Source: MH13 sp042140245 (lineage in GTDB: Bacteria; Pseudomonadota; Alphaproteobacteria; Rhizobiales; MH13). From it: DNA of 64,000 nt. The stretch's first letter is position 1; every line of letters begins with the position of its first letter. The stretch covers positions 1,736,001-1,800,000 of the forward strand of contig NZ_CP159483.1 in assembly GCF_042140245.1 (NCBI RefSeq), read 5' to 3'. Below are positions 44,733 through 52,768 of the stretch, one piece after another. Position numbers and translations under genes: made by a program. Under the pieces are notes generated by a model. That model saw only the letters and a list, made by a program, of their open reading frames with translations, was not told the DNA's origin and searched no databases.

Positions 44733-44752
44733 CGGCGTTTTGGATCAGACGA

Positions 44753-45778
44753 TTACTGGCCAGGGCCTTCGCAGGCGATGATCTGTTCCATGGAATAGTC
44801 CGTCCAGCCAGGAATGGTGACAGATACTGGCCATTCTGGATCAAGGTTCGGGTTCTGGGCACCGGCAATGGTCGCGCGGCCATCGTCTGTGGTGTTTTCC
44901 CAGAGGACCGGATCGACGAGAACCAGATTGCTGTCCGGTGCTTCGCCGTTGAGGATATCCACGGCCAATGCGATACCTGCGCCGCCGACGGAGCCTGGAT
45001 TGGTGACTGCAGCACCTTCCAAACCATCAACCTCTGACAGGTACTGGACGAAGCCAGCATTGTCCGCACCAACAATCGGGACCAAGGGCGCGCCGGACTC
45101 GGTGAACGCATCCACGATCACATTGTCGATGCCTGACGTCCAAACACCGTCAAACGGAATGCCGGTGGCCAGGAAGTCAAACATCTGCTGCTTGCCCTGG
45201 TCCTGCTGCCAGCCGGTGAAAACCTCATGGATGACATTGATGTCGGGGAACTCAGCCAGCGCCCGTTGGAAGCCATTGTCACGGTCGGTATCGGCCGATA
45301 CACCGGCAATACCGCGCATGTAGACAATATCGCCTGAACCGCCGACCTGCTCAAACAGCCATTTGGCGCCGAGATAGGCGTACTCTTCCTGGTTGTTGGA
45401 AAGAATGTATGCACCTTCAGCCGTCACGCCGGCATCCACAGCGACAACCACAATGCCCTGTTCAATAGCCGTATCGATGGCTGAGTTCAGTGCTTCAGGG
45501 TTGGATGGGTTGAGCACGATGGCATCAACACCGGCTTCGATGAGGTTGTTGAGATCCTCAAGCTGACCGGCACTGTCGGTGTTGCGGTGAGCAACGATGA
45601 GGCCGGATACATCGCCTTCAACAGCGGCCTGTGCCCGCATGGCGCAGATCATCTGCTCACGCCAGCCATTGCCCTGCACCGTGTTGGAAACACCGATGGT
45701 GTAGTCGGCAGCGAATGCTGTTGCACCGGTGCTAGCCAGAATGGCTACGGCCGCTGCGCTGGAAAGAAGTCTTTTCAT
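44753..45778 (-). CDS. Ribose-type (CUT2) ABC transporter, binding protein
   Basis: The 341-residue protein has a signal peptide (MKRLLSSAAAVAILASTGAT, cleavage after AFAA). The Peripla_BP_4 fold begins DYTIGVSNTVQGNGWREQMICAMRAQAAVEG, with QLEDLNNLIEAGVDAIVLNPSNPEALNSAI and VVAVDAGVTAEGAYILSNNQEEY. It binds a monosaccharide- or cyclitol-like ligand for the importer encoded downstream. It is the fourth gene of the ten-gene operon. Confidence 0.92.
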   Translation of the reverse strand: MKRLLSSAAAVAILASTGATAFAADYTIGVSNTVQGNGWREQMICAMRAQAAVEGDVSGLIVAHRNTDSAGQLEDLNNLIEAGVDAIVLNPSNPEALNSAIDTAIEQGIVVVAVDAGVTAEGAYILSNNQEEYAYLGAKWLFEQVGGSGDIVYMRGIAGVSADTDRDNGFQRALAEFPDINVIHEVFTGWQQDQGKQQMFDFLATGIPFDGVWTSGIDNVIVDAFTESGAPLVPIVGADNAGFVQYLSEVDGLEGAAVTNPGSVGGAGIALAVDILNGEAPDSNLVLVDPVLWENTTDDGRATIAGAQNPNLDPEWPVSVTIPGWTDYSMEQIIACEGPGQ

Positions 45779-45844
45779 TGGTAGGTCTCCCAGTTTTTGG
45801 TTTTCATTTGGTTTTGGTCTTTCCTGTCGGGCTTGTTGCCCAAT

Positions 45845-46759
45845 TCACTTGATGTAGGGGGCGAGCACATCGCGCGCCAAAAGGAAGCCGCGTTTGACCT
45901 TCTCGTCGGTTCCTTCAAAAAGCCTGTCTTCATGTTCAATGATGACAGGACCGTCATATCCGGTGCGGTAGAGGCCGGAGAAAAAGTCTGACCAGTCCAC
46001 ATCGCCCAAGCCACAAAGGCGTGGGATCTGCCAGCCCATGCCGGTGCTCATGATGCCGTTTTCATAGAGGCCGTCCCGGTCGATCATCACATCCTTGGCG
46101 TGGACATGGGCCATCTGCGGGCCAAACTCTTTGATGAAACGGGTCTGGTCGATCATCTGCCAGATAAGGTGCGAAGGGTCGAAGTTCATGCCGACATCAT
46201 CGCCCCATTGCTCGAAGACACGCCGCCAGATCTTGGGGCTGTAAGCGATGTTGTGTCCGCCGGGCCACTCATCATAGCTGAAGATCATAGGGCAGTTTTC
46301 AAATGCCAGCGTCACGCTATTGTCCCTGGCATGCGCGACGATGGGTGTGAAAATCTCCACTGCCCGTGACCAGTTCTCATCAACATTGAGCGCCCGATCA
46401 CCACCGATAAAGGTGTTGACGACTTTAACGCCCATCACCCCTGCTGCCGTAATCACCTTTTTTAGATGCCCGACAACTTCATCGCGGTGGTCGGCATCGG
46501 CGTGCAATGGGTTGGGGTAGTAACCAAGTCCGGAAATCTCGATGCCGTGATCGGCCAAGACGCCCATGATTTCGCTGCCTTGGCTGGAGGTCAGCCCGTC
46601 GACATCGATGTGGGAGGTGCCCGCATAGCGACGTTTCTCACCACCGGAGGCTGGCCAGCAGGCCACCTCAAAGGCGGAGAAGCCATTGGACCCCGCCCAA
46701 CTGGCAACATCCATCAGGTCACTGTCTTCAAAGGGTGCTGTCAGAAGACCCAGTTTCAT
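45845..46759 (-). CDS. Sugar isomerase/epimerase-type TIM barrel protein
   Basis: The 304-residue protein has the xylose-isomerase-like (AP endonuclease 2) fold. Probable metal ligands lie in LAFENCPMI (E), GMNFDPSHLIWQ (D, H), MAHVHAKDV (H) and VIIEHEDRLF (E). Members include IolE/IolI, D-tagatose 3-epimerase and enzymes acting on 3-keto sugars. Lying 12 bases after a Gfo/Idh gene, it may act on the keto product of that dehydrogenase. The reaction is inferred only. Confidence 0.82.
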   Translation of the reverse strand: MKLGLLTAPFEDSDLMDVASWAGSNGFSAFEVACWPASGGEKRRYAGTSHIDVDGLTSSQGSEIMGVLADHGIEISGLGYYPNPLHADADHRDEVVGHLKKVITAAGVMGVKVVNTFIGGDRALNVDENWSRAVEIFTPIVAHARDNSVTLAFENCPMIFSYDEWPGGHNIAYSPKIWRRVFEQWGDDVGMNFDPSHLIWQMIDQTRFIKEFGPQMAHVHAKDVMIDRDGLYENGIMSTGMGWQIPRLCGLGDVDWSDFFSGLYRTGYDGPVIIEHEDRLFEGTDEKVKRGFLLARDVLAPYIK

Positions 46760-46771
46760 ATCATTTGCCCC

Positions 46772-47926
46772 TTACACATCACTCAGATTGACCCAACGGC
46801 CTTCACGCGCCGAGCGCAGAACCGCATCGCAGAACTGCATCTCGTAGTGGCCATCCTCAAACGTGGCCCAGGTCGAGTCAGATTGACGACCTCCTGCTGC
46901 GAGGTCGCTATACACAGCACGGAACAGACCAAAGAAACTGTCTGCAAAGCCTTCCACATGACCGGGAGGAAGCGCTGCCGCGGCGGTGCCGGTGGCGTTC
47001 ATCAGGCTGAAATCACGCATCAACGTCTGGTTGGGCTGATCACGATGACCGATGAAGAGATGTTCAGGCGTTTCATTGTCCCAGGCAGCACTCGCCTTCG
47101 AACCGGCAATGTCCCACTGCAGTGAGTTCTTGCGACCCATATTGACCTGGCTGGTCGACATCACGCCGCGTGCGCCGTTGGCGTAGCGGATCATGATCAT
47201 TGCCGCGTCATCGGTATCGACCTTGGCGGTTTCTGTTTTTCCAGCAGCGCTTGAGAAGGTCTCCACTGGCCCAATGGGTTTCTGGCGTTCGGGAAAGAAG
47301 GTCGAAAGCTCGGCAAACACCGCTTCGACTTTCAAGCCAGTGATGAAGCTGGTGAGATCAACCCAGTGCGTGCCGATGTCGCCGACCGAGCGCAACTCAC
47401 CGCCCATCGCTGATTCCAGCCGCCAGTTCCAGTCGGTTTCTTTGGCCAGCCAGTCCTGATGGTAATGACCAGTTACAAATCGAATATCACCAAGGTCATC
47501 GGCCTGCACCATACCGTGGGCCTGTTGGTTGAGGGCGTAGAAGCGGATGTTGTAGCAAACGGCCGCCACTTTGCCGGACGCTTTAGCAAGTTCCACCATC
47601 TCGGCCGACTGCTGCGACGTCATTGCCAACGGTTTTTCGCAGACCACATGCTTGCCCGCATCAAGAATGGCCTTCACCTGCGGATAGTGGGCATGGTTGG
47701 GCGAGGTGACGTGGACCACATCCACACTGTCATCGGCCAAGAGGTCGTCGAGTGAAGCGTAGGCTTTTGGAACCCCAAGCGCTGCAGCTCTCTCTTCACC
47801 GCGATCTGGTGACGAGCCGAGCACACCGCGCACATCAACACCCAGACGGCGTAAGGCCTGGATATGGACGCCACCTATAAAGCCGGTGCCGATGACGGCT
47901 GCTCCGATCTTGGTAAAATTGGTCAT
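46772..47926 (-). CDS. Gfo/Idh/MocA-family oxidoreductase (proximal)
   Basis: The 384-residue protein has a clear Rossmann motif (AAVIGTGFIGGVHIQALRRLG), CEKPLAM and the active-site motif SVGDIGTHWVDLTSF. It also has the C-terminal HVEGFADSFFGLFRAVYSDL typical of larger sugar dehydrogenases in this family. It is the second gene of the operon, 12 bases after the SDR gene. It probably oxidises the imported sugar or its derivative. Confidence 0.9.
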   Translation of the reverse strand: MTNFTKIGAAVIGTGFIGGVHIQALRRLGVDVRGVLGSSPDRGEERAAALGVPKAYASLDDLLADDSVDVVHVTSPNHAHYPQVKAILDAGKHVVCEKPLAMTSQQSAEMVELAKASGKVAAVCYNIRFYALNQQAHGMVQADDLGDIRFVTGHYHQDWLAKETDWNWRLESAMGGELRSVGDIGTHWVDLTSFITGLKVEAVFAELSTFFPERQKPIGPVETFSSAAGKTETAKVDTDDAAMIMIRYANGARGVMSTSQVNMGRKNSLQWDIAGSKASAAWDNETPEHLFIGHRDQPNQTLMRDFSLMNATGTAAAALPPGHVEGFADSFFGLFRAVYSDLAAGGRQSDSTWATFEDGHYEMQFCDAVLRSAREGRWVNLSDV

Positions 47927-47938
47927 GATGCTTCTTGC

Positions 47939-48667
47939 TCAGACAATGGAATAGCCTCCATCAACAGGTAGGCACGTGCCCGTCATGAAGGCCGACGCAG
48001 AGGAGGCGAGGAAAAGCGCTGCTCCGGTGATATCATTAGGGTTGCCCCATCGGCCAAGCGGTGTCCGAGCTTCGACTGTTTTGACGAATGCTTGGTCTTG
48101 CCTGGCGCGTGCTGATTGCTCCGTTACAATGAAGCCTGGCGCGATAGCATTGACGCGGATGCCATCATCGGCCCACGCGATGGCGAGCGATTTGGTCAGC
48201 TGTTCCACGCCAGCTTTCGACGCGCCATAGGCTGGGTTCCGCGGGCTGCCGAAGCGTGCATACATGGACGCGATGTTGATCACTTTGCCACCCGCAGCTT
48301 TCAGGCCTGAATGCAGTGCTTTGGCGCAGCGCAGAGACCCAGTCAGGTTCACATCCAGCACATGCGAGAAGAAATCCGGTGCCATCTCTTCACCGCGCTT
48401 GGTGATGGCCGCGCAGTTGATCAGCACATCGACATGGGGATGTGCGGCGGCGAAGGTTTCCACCGCATCGGTGTCTGTGACGTCCAGCTGTGTGTAGGCA
48501 AAGCGGCCAGCATCAGCTTCATCGGGAGCTGCTTCGACACCCGTGATTGCCACCGTCGCACCAGCAACCTGAAAGGCGCGTGCGATGGATGCGCCGATGC
48601 CGCCACGGCTTGCGCCAATGACCAGAACCTTCGCTTCGGTAAAGTCAAACCCATGCTTGTCAGTCAT
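47939..48667 (-). CDS. Short-chain dehydrogenase/reductase
   Basis: The 242-residue SDR is the first gene of the ten-gene operon. The cofactor motif reads VIGASRGGIGASIARAF, one glycine longer than TGxxxGIG; LINCAAI replaces NNAG. The catalytic residues are in NIASMYARFGSPRNPAYGASKAGVEQL (Ser, Tyr, Lys). The C-terminus FMTGTCLPVDGGYSIV is standard for the family. The two LacI operators lie 71-128 bases upstream of its start. Confidence 0.9.
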   Translation of the reverse strand: MTDKHGFDFTEAKVLVIGASRGGIGASIARAFQVAGATVAITGVEAAPDEADAGRFAYTQLDVTDTDAVETFAAAHPHVDVLINCAAITKRGEEMAPDFFSHVLDVNLTGSLRCAKALHSGLKAAGGKVINIASMYARFGSPRNPAYGASKAGVEQLTKSLAIAWADDGIRVNAIAPGFIVTEQSARARQDQAFVKTVEARTPLGRWGNPNDITGAALFLASSASAFMTGTCLPVDGGYSIV

Positions 48668-48738
48668 GTGTGTGTCTGGCTGACATGTCCAAGGCCTCGG
48701 CGTTCAAGGCGGTTCTCCCAAATGCCCTTTAAGGGGTC

Positions 48739-48752
48739 TGTAATCGATTGCA
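48739..48752. promoter_or_regulatory. LacI-family operator 1
   Basis: TGTAATCGATTGCA fits the LacI-family consensus TGnAAnCGnTTnCA at all fixed positions. It lies between the divergent SDR operon and the LacI gene. Confidence 0.75.
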
Positions 48753-48781
48753 AAGCGCATCAAACGACGGTTTTTAACCAA

Positions 48782-48795
48782 TGTAATCCTTTGCA
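48782..48795. promoter_or_regulatory. LacI-family operator 2
   Basis: TGTAATCCTTTGCA differs from operator 1 only in the centre and lies 43 bp away, about four helical turns, allowing one repressor tetramer or two dimers to bridge them. Confidence 0.68.
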
Positions 48796-48855
48796 TAGTC
48801 GTCTGAGTATGCGATGTGAGTCAAGCTGAGAATGTAAGAACTGACAATTGCGAGC

Positions 48856-49893
48856 ATGGTTCACAGGTCTGCCACCATCCAAGATGTTGCCCGAGCGGCC
48901 GGTGTTTCGACCGCTACGGTGAGCCGTGCCCTGAGCAACCCGGACCTTGTGGCTGAGCAAACCCGAGATGCTGTGTTTGAAGCCATCAAGCGCACCGGAT
49001 ATCGCGTCAATCAAGCCGCGAGAAATCTGCGCATGCGCCGTGCTGGCGCAGTGCTTGTGCTGGTGCCCGATCTTGGCATTCCGTTTTATTCTAAGATATT
49101 GGCCGGCATCAGCGACGGATTCGCCGCCACCGACTACGCCGTTTTGATTGCTGATACCAAGGACAGTCCGCTCGACGACTCCGAGCTTGCGGCTTATTTC
49201 ACCGATGGCCGTATCGACGGTGTGATATCGCTTGATGGACGGTTCTCGCGTGAAGCTTTGGATGCTTGCGAGCGAGAGGGATTGGGCAAGCGGATCGTTT
49301 TCTTGTGCGAATGGGTTGAGGGCGCCTCGTTTCCGGCCATTCGCAGCGACAACGCCCATGGGGCACGTCTTGCGATCCGCCACCTTTATGAGCTGGGACA
49401 TCGACGCATCGCTCATGCCACCGGTCCGCAGGGCAATGTGCTGACCATCGCGCGCCGTGATGCCATGTTGGAAGAGCGTGCGAGGCTCGATCTTCCAGCG
49501 CGTGATGAATGGATCATTCGTGGTGACTTTTCGGTTGAGTCCGGCCATCGAGCAGCGCAGCGTATTGTTGAGATGAGCGAGAGACCTACCGCCGTGTTCT
49601 GCTCGGCTGATACGGTGGCTTTTGGATTGATCTCGGGGCTTCAGGGGGCTGGCTTGTCTGTCCCCAACGACATTTCGGTTGTTGGCTTTGATGACATCGA
49701 CATCGCGCAATATTACGTTCCGGCGTTGACCACGATCTATCAAGATCGTCACCGGCTTGGTCGCCGTGCGGCTGAGCGTCTTTTGGAGCGGCTGAACCCA
49801 TCGGCGTTGGATGTTGGCGATGAGGCAGGCGATTTGGTCGGCGTGAAGCTCGTTGTGCGTGACAGCGCCGCTGCGCTGCATGCTGGCGATTGA
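48856..49893 (+). CDS. LacI-family transcriptional regulator
   Basis: The 345-residue repressor starts with the LacI headpiece ATIQDVARAAGVSTATVSRALSNPDLVAEQTRDAV, including the hinge helix region VNQAARNLRMRRAGAVLVLVPD. A sugar-binding core follows, with GRIDGVISLDGRF and SVVGFDDIDIAQYYVPALTTIYQD. It is divergent from the ten-gene operon with two operators between, and is convergent with the SDR gene at 49902 with eight bases between. Confidence 0.92.
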   Translation: MVHRSATIQDVARAAGVSTATVSRALSNPDLVAEQTRDAVFEAIKRTGYRVNQAARNLRMRRAGAVLVLVPDLGIPFYSKILAGISDGFAATDYAVLIADTKDSPLDDSELAAYFTDGRIDGVISLDGRFSREALDACEREGLGKRIVFLCEWVEGASFPAIRSDNAHGARLAIRHLYELGHRRIAHATGPQGNVLTIARRDAMLEERARLDLPARDEWIIRGDFSVESGHRAAQRIVEMSERPTAVFCSADTVAFGLISGLQGAGLSVPNDISVVGFDDIDIAQYYVPALTTIYQDRHRLGRRAAERLLERLNPSALDVGDEAGDLVGVKLVVRDSAAALHAGD

Positions 49894-49901
49894 AGTCAAA
49901 C

Positions 49902-50660
49902 TCACGGCGGTGCTCCGGTGACCCGTTGCTCTAGATCCATTGAGACACCGGTCATTGGCGCAGAGGCGTCGCTGAGCAAAAAAGTCGCAAGGCGCGCTGT
50001 TTCATCTTCATCGACCAACCGCCCCAAGGGTTGCTTGGCGCCCTCGGCTGCCAGCCAACCATCGCCCTTGCCCAGCATAACCTCGTGAAGATGGCGCTCG
50101 GTCTCGGTCGCGACCCAACCGAGATTGATGCCATTCACGCGTATCCGGTCAGCCATGTGGGCGTTGGCCGCGTTTTTGGTCAGCGTTTGCAGCGCGCCTT
50201 TAGAGGCGGAATAAATCGCCAAATCTGATGCGCCGCAGTGGGCGTTCATCGACTGGATGTTGACGATAGATCCTGGAGCATTGCGACCTTTCAGATCAGC
50301 GATCACATCGCTCATCAAGAAGAACGGGGCGCGGGCGTTGATTGTCATCACCTGATGCCAGAGGCCTGGTGTGGCATCTAGAAAATCACCGCGCGATGTG
50401 ACGCCCGCCGCGTTAACCAGACCATCCACACGCCCAAATCGCGCTTTGACGGCTTGGACAATGCATTGCGGTGCCTCTTCACTGAGCAGGTCAGCGGTTA
50501 CGCATTCGACCGCACAAGGTAGATCAAGGTCGATCGTTTCACGATCTGTTAGAAGCAGGCCCTCGGCCCCGCTTGCGTAGGCTTGCTGAGCGATGGCGGC
50601 GCCGATGCCGCGCGCAGCCCCAGTGATGATGATGATCTTTCCAGACAGATCGATGTTCAT
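49902..50660 (-). CDS. Short-chain dehydrogenase/reductase
   Basis: The 252-residue SDR has a canonical TGAARGIG cofactor motif, NAAG (LVNAAGVTSRG) and catalytic residues in NIQSMNAHCGASDLAIYSASKGALQTL. It is the last gene of the desaturase, PanB-like, SDR unit and overlaps the PanB-like gene by four bases (50657-50660). It probably oxidises or reduces the product of the upstream enzymes. Confidence 0.9.
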   Translation of the reverse strand: MNIDLSGKIIIITGAARGIGAAIAQQAYASGAEGLLLTDRETIDLDLPCAVECVTADLLSEEAPQCIVQAVKARFGRVDGLVNAAGVTSRGDFLDATPGLWHQVMTINARAPFFLMSDVIADLKGRNAPGSIVNIQSMNAHCGASDLAIYSASKGALQTLTKNAANAHMADRIRVNGINLGWVATETERHLHEVMLGKGDGWLAAEGAKQPLGRLVDEDETARLATFLLSDASAPMTGVSMDLEQRVTGAPP

Positions 50661-51454
50661 CCACCGATCCCATCGAGAAACTTCTCAAACTCACCATCTT
50701 TCATGCCGACCAGATGGCCAGGCTCCGGGAATGCGCCGCTTTCAACATCGGCAACATATTCCTTGAACGCCGCGACACGCTCGTTTTGCAGGCGTTCGTA
50801 CTCGGCAGCAAAGTTGCGGTAGATTTTGGCGTGGCGCGGAACTCGCGTTTTGCCTTCTCCGAGTATGTCTTCGGCGAAGAGGTATTGCGCGTCACAGCCG
50901 GCGCCTGACCCCATGGACCAGAGAAGAATGTCGAGGCGCTCACTGATGGCGCGCGCAACCTCATCGGGCACCACCTCGATCTCAACAGCAATGGCACCCG
51001 CTTCTTGGTAAGCCTTGCACTCCTCATAGACGCGGATGGCCGTCTCAGCATCTCGCCCAACGGCGCGGAACCCGCCGGTCCATGTCGCGCGCGCCGGAAC
51101 AATGCCCACATGGCCGACAATGGGAATGTGCTCGCGGGCCAGGTATTCGACCGTTTGCATGGAGCTAGAGCAGTAGAGCGCGTCCGCCCCGGCGTTCAGC
51201 ATTTCACCGCAAAAGCGCAGATACTCGTCGGCACTGCCGTAATCGAGATGCGTTTTGCCGGTCATAGAGAAGACGCTTGGTGCGACGTCTCGGTACCGCG
51301 AATGCGCCACAAGATCTGGCGGTACGGAGGCGATGTCGATTCCCGCGGCTTCAGCGGCAGCGGCTTCATCAAGGGAAAAATAGCGCAGCATGGTCATCTG
51401 CCGCTTGCCTTTCGCGCCAAGCAAATCAGCCACGGTGGGGCGTTGACCTGTCAT
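50657..51454 (-). CDS. Divergent PanB-like (ketopantoate hydroxymethyltransferase family) protein
   Basis: The protein has 265 residues from the ATG at 51454, which follows GAGGAG; a frame to 51568 extends into the desaturase gene. PanB-type features are GKRQMTMLRYFSLDEAAAAEAAG at the start, IVGHVGIVP, GAIAVEIEVVPDEVA (catalytic-Glu region) and SMGSGAGCDAQYLFAEDILG. The Mg-binding VGDSLG motif of true PanB is replaced by SVPPDL, and the second Mg-binding Asp region (LLLADLPF in PanB) is not recognisable. It may condense or cleave a different 2-oxoacid using a one-carbon unit, or be an aldolase. A role in pantothenate synthesis is unlikely in this catabolic setting. Confidence 0.75.
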   Translation of the reverse strand: MTGQRPTVADLLGAKGKRQMTMLRYFSLDEAAAAEAAGIDIASVPPDLVAHSRYRDVAPSVFSMTGKTHLDYGSADEYLRFCGEMLNAGADALYCSSSMQTVEYLAREHIPIVGHVGIVPARATWTGGFRAVGRDAETAIRVYEECKAYQEAGAIAVEIEVVPDEVARAISERLDILLWSMGSGAGCDAQYLFAEDILGEGKTRVPRHAKIYRNFAAEYERLQNERVAAFKEYVADVESGAFPEPGHLVGMKDGEFEKFLDGIGG

Positions 51455-51464
51455 ATGTTGCTCC

Positions 51465-52583
51465 TCACGCGACCGAGATTTGCGGAATGCTGTCCTCATC
51501 ATGAAGTTCCTCACGATAAGGTTTGGCCGTTGGGGGGAGCTCCTTGCGGACATAGTAGTTGGGTTCAACGCGTTGCCGCTTCAGCGAGTCAATCATCTCT
51601 TGATAGCCATCGACGATGGAAGGATTGGCCGTTGGCAGATCATTTTTGATCAAAGCATGCAGCTTGGGCAGCGCGTGGTAGGGCACCATCGGGAACATGT
51701 GGTGTTCCACGTGGTAGTTCATGTTCCAGTAAATCCAACGGCTGACTGGGTTCATGTGGACTGTTCGTGAGTTGAGCCGGTGGTCCAGCACATCTTCGGC
51801 CAAGCCACCGTGCTGGAGCAGACCCGTCATCACCATATGCCAGGTGCCGTAGATGCGCGGTCCGCCAATGATCATCAGGGGCAGGAGCGACCAGGTGACA
51901 AATGCCAAAGCCACAGCAGCGAGGTGAATGCCGACGAAGATGCGTGCCCAGAATGTGGCTTTAGGCAGCTGTTGCTCAGGGATGTAGTCGCGCTCATCGG
52001 GCGAGAACTGGCTAAGCGCGTTGCGCCATAGGATCGCGAAATGTTGGAAGATATCCGGAATGCCGATGAACATCAGCGCTTTGCGCAGCATGCTGGTCGG
52101 GCGCATGAAGCCGATTTCTGGGTCTCGCCCTACAATGATGGTGTCGACATGATGGCGCAGGTGACTAAAGCGCCAGGAGACCGGATTGCGCATCACCATA
52201 AAGCTGGCGATGATATAGACCCACCGGTTCATCCAGGGCGTTTTGAAAGCGCTGTTGTGGCCGCACTCGTGCCAGCGGGAGTCGCAAGCTGAGCCGTAGA
52301 GTACGCCGTAAATGAAGAAGAACGGCACTGCCCACCAGGTGCCCCAGGTTGCAATGCCGCCGATGGCAGTGATGGCCATCAGGCCGATCCAAATGATCGT
52401 GTCGCGCATAGCAGGTTCATCGCTGCGCACCATCAATGATTTCATCACGTCACGCGGGATGTCGCTGTGGTACCACTCCGCGGACGCCAAACCGCGCGCG
52501 ATGGCGCGGTCGCGCTCTGGGCCGGTAAGCGAATAGTCGCGTTTGACAAAAGGTGCGTTGGTGGTCGCCTCTGTGACGGCCAT
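51465..52583 (-). CDS. Membrane desaturase/hydroxylase family protein (three histidine boxes)
   Basis: The 372-residue membrane protein has the di-iron histidine boxes HECGH (~107-111), HLRHH (~141-145) and HVEHH (~291-295), plus hydrophobic segments near IIWIGLMAITAIGGIATWGTWWAVPFFFIYG and ARIFVGIHLAAVALAFVTWSLLPLMIIGG. GGGAGGAT precedes the start. It belongs to the fatty-acid desaturase superfamily, which also includes oxygenases of small molecules such as MocD of rhizopine catabolism. Its operon partners (PanB-like, SDR, LacI) favour a small-molecule substrate over lipid. No ferredoxin or reductase gene is adjacent. Confidence 0.85.
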   Translation of the reverse strand: MAVTEATTNAPFVKRDYSLTGPERDRAIARGLASAEWYHSDIPRDVMKSLMVRSDEPAMRDTIIWIGLMAITAIGGIATWGTWWAVPFFFIYGVLYGSACDSRWHECGHNSAFKTPWMNRWVYIIASFMVMRNPVSWRFSHLRHHVDTIIVGRDPEIGFMRPTSMLRKALMFIGIPDIFQHFAILWRNALSQFSPDERDYIPEQQLPKATFWARIFVGIHLAAVALAFVTWSLLPLMIIGGPRIYGTWHMVMTGLLQHGGLAEDVLDHRLNSRTVHMNPVSRWIYWNMNYHVEHHMFPMVPYHALPKLHALIKNDLPTANPSIVDGYQEMIDSLKRQRVEPNYYVRKELPPTAKPYREELHDEDSIPQISVA

Positions 52584-52720
52584 CTAGCCTATCCTCCCGA
52601 TCAGTTGGCGCCGTTTCTTGGTGGTGCGCCTTGTCCTGAAATCTGCGGTTCACACTGTCGGTGCGTCAATCCGGTAATGAGGTGAATTGAGGGGTAAAGG
52701 TCAAGATTTTACATGTTGAC

Positions 52721-52744
52721 GAGGTAAACACCTCATTTTACCTC
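52721..52744. promoter_or_regulatory. Inverted repeat between desaturase and second LacI gene
   Basis: GAGGTAAA (52721-52728) and TTTACCTC (52737-52744) are perfect 8-bp arms around CACCTCAT. A nested GAGGT-AAAC-ACCTC also forms. It is a likely operator for the LacI-type regulator, 25 bases upstream of its start. It does not fit the usual TGnAAnCGnTT LacI operator. Confidence 0.6.
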
Positions 52745-52768
52745 ATACTGAGGCAAGAGGAGAGACAT

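Noticed and set aside
50657..51454. Naming the PanB-like gene panB
   Set aside because: The metal-binding motif is missing and the context is catabolic, so a pantothenate role is not supported.
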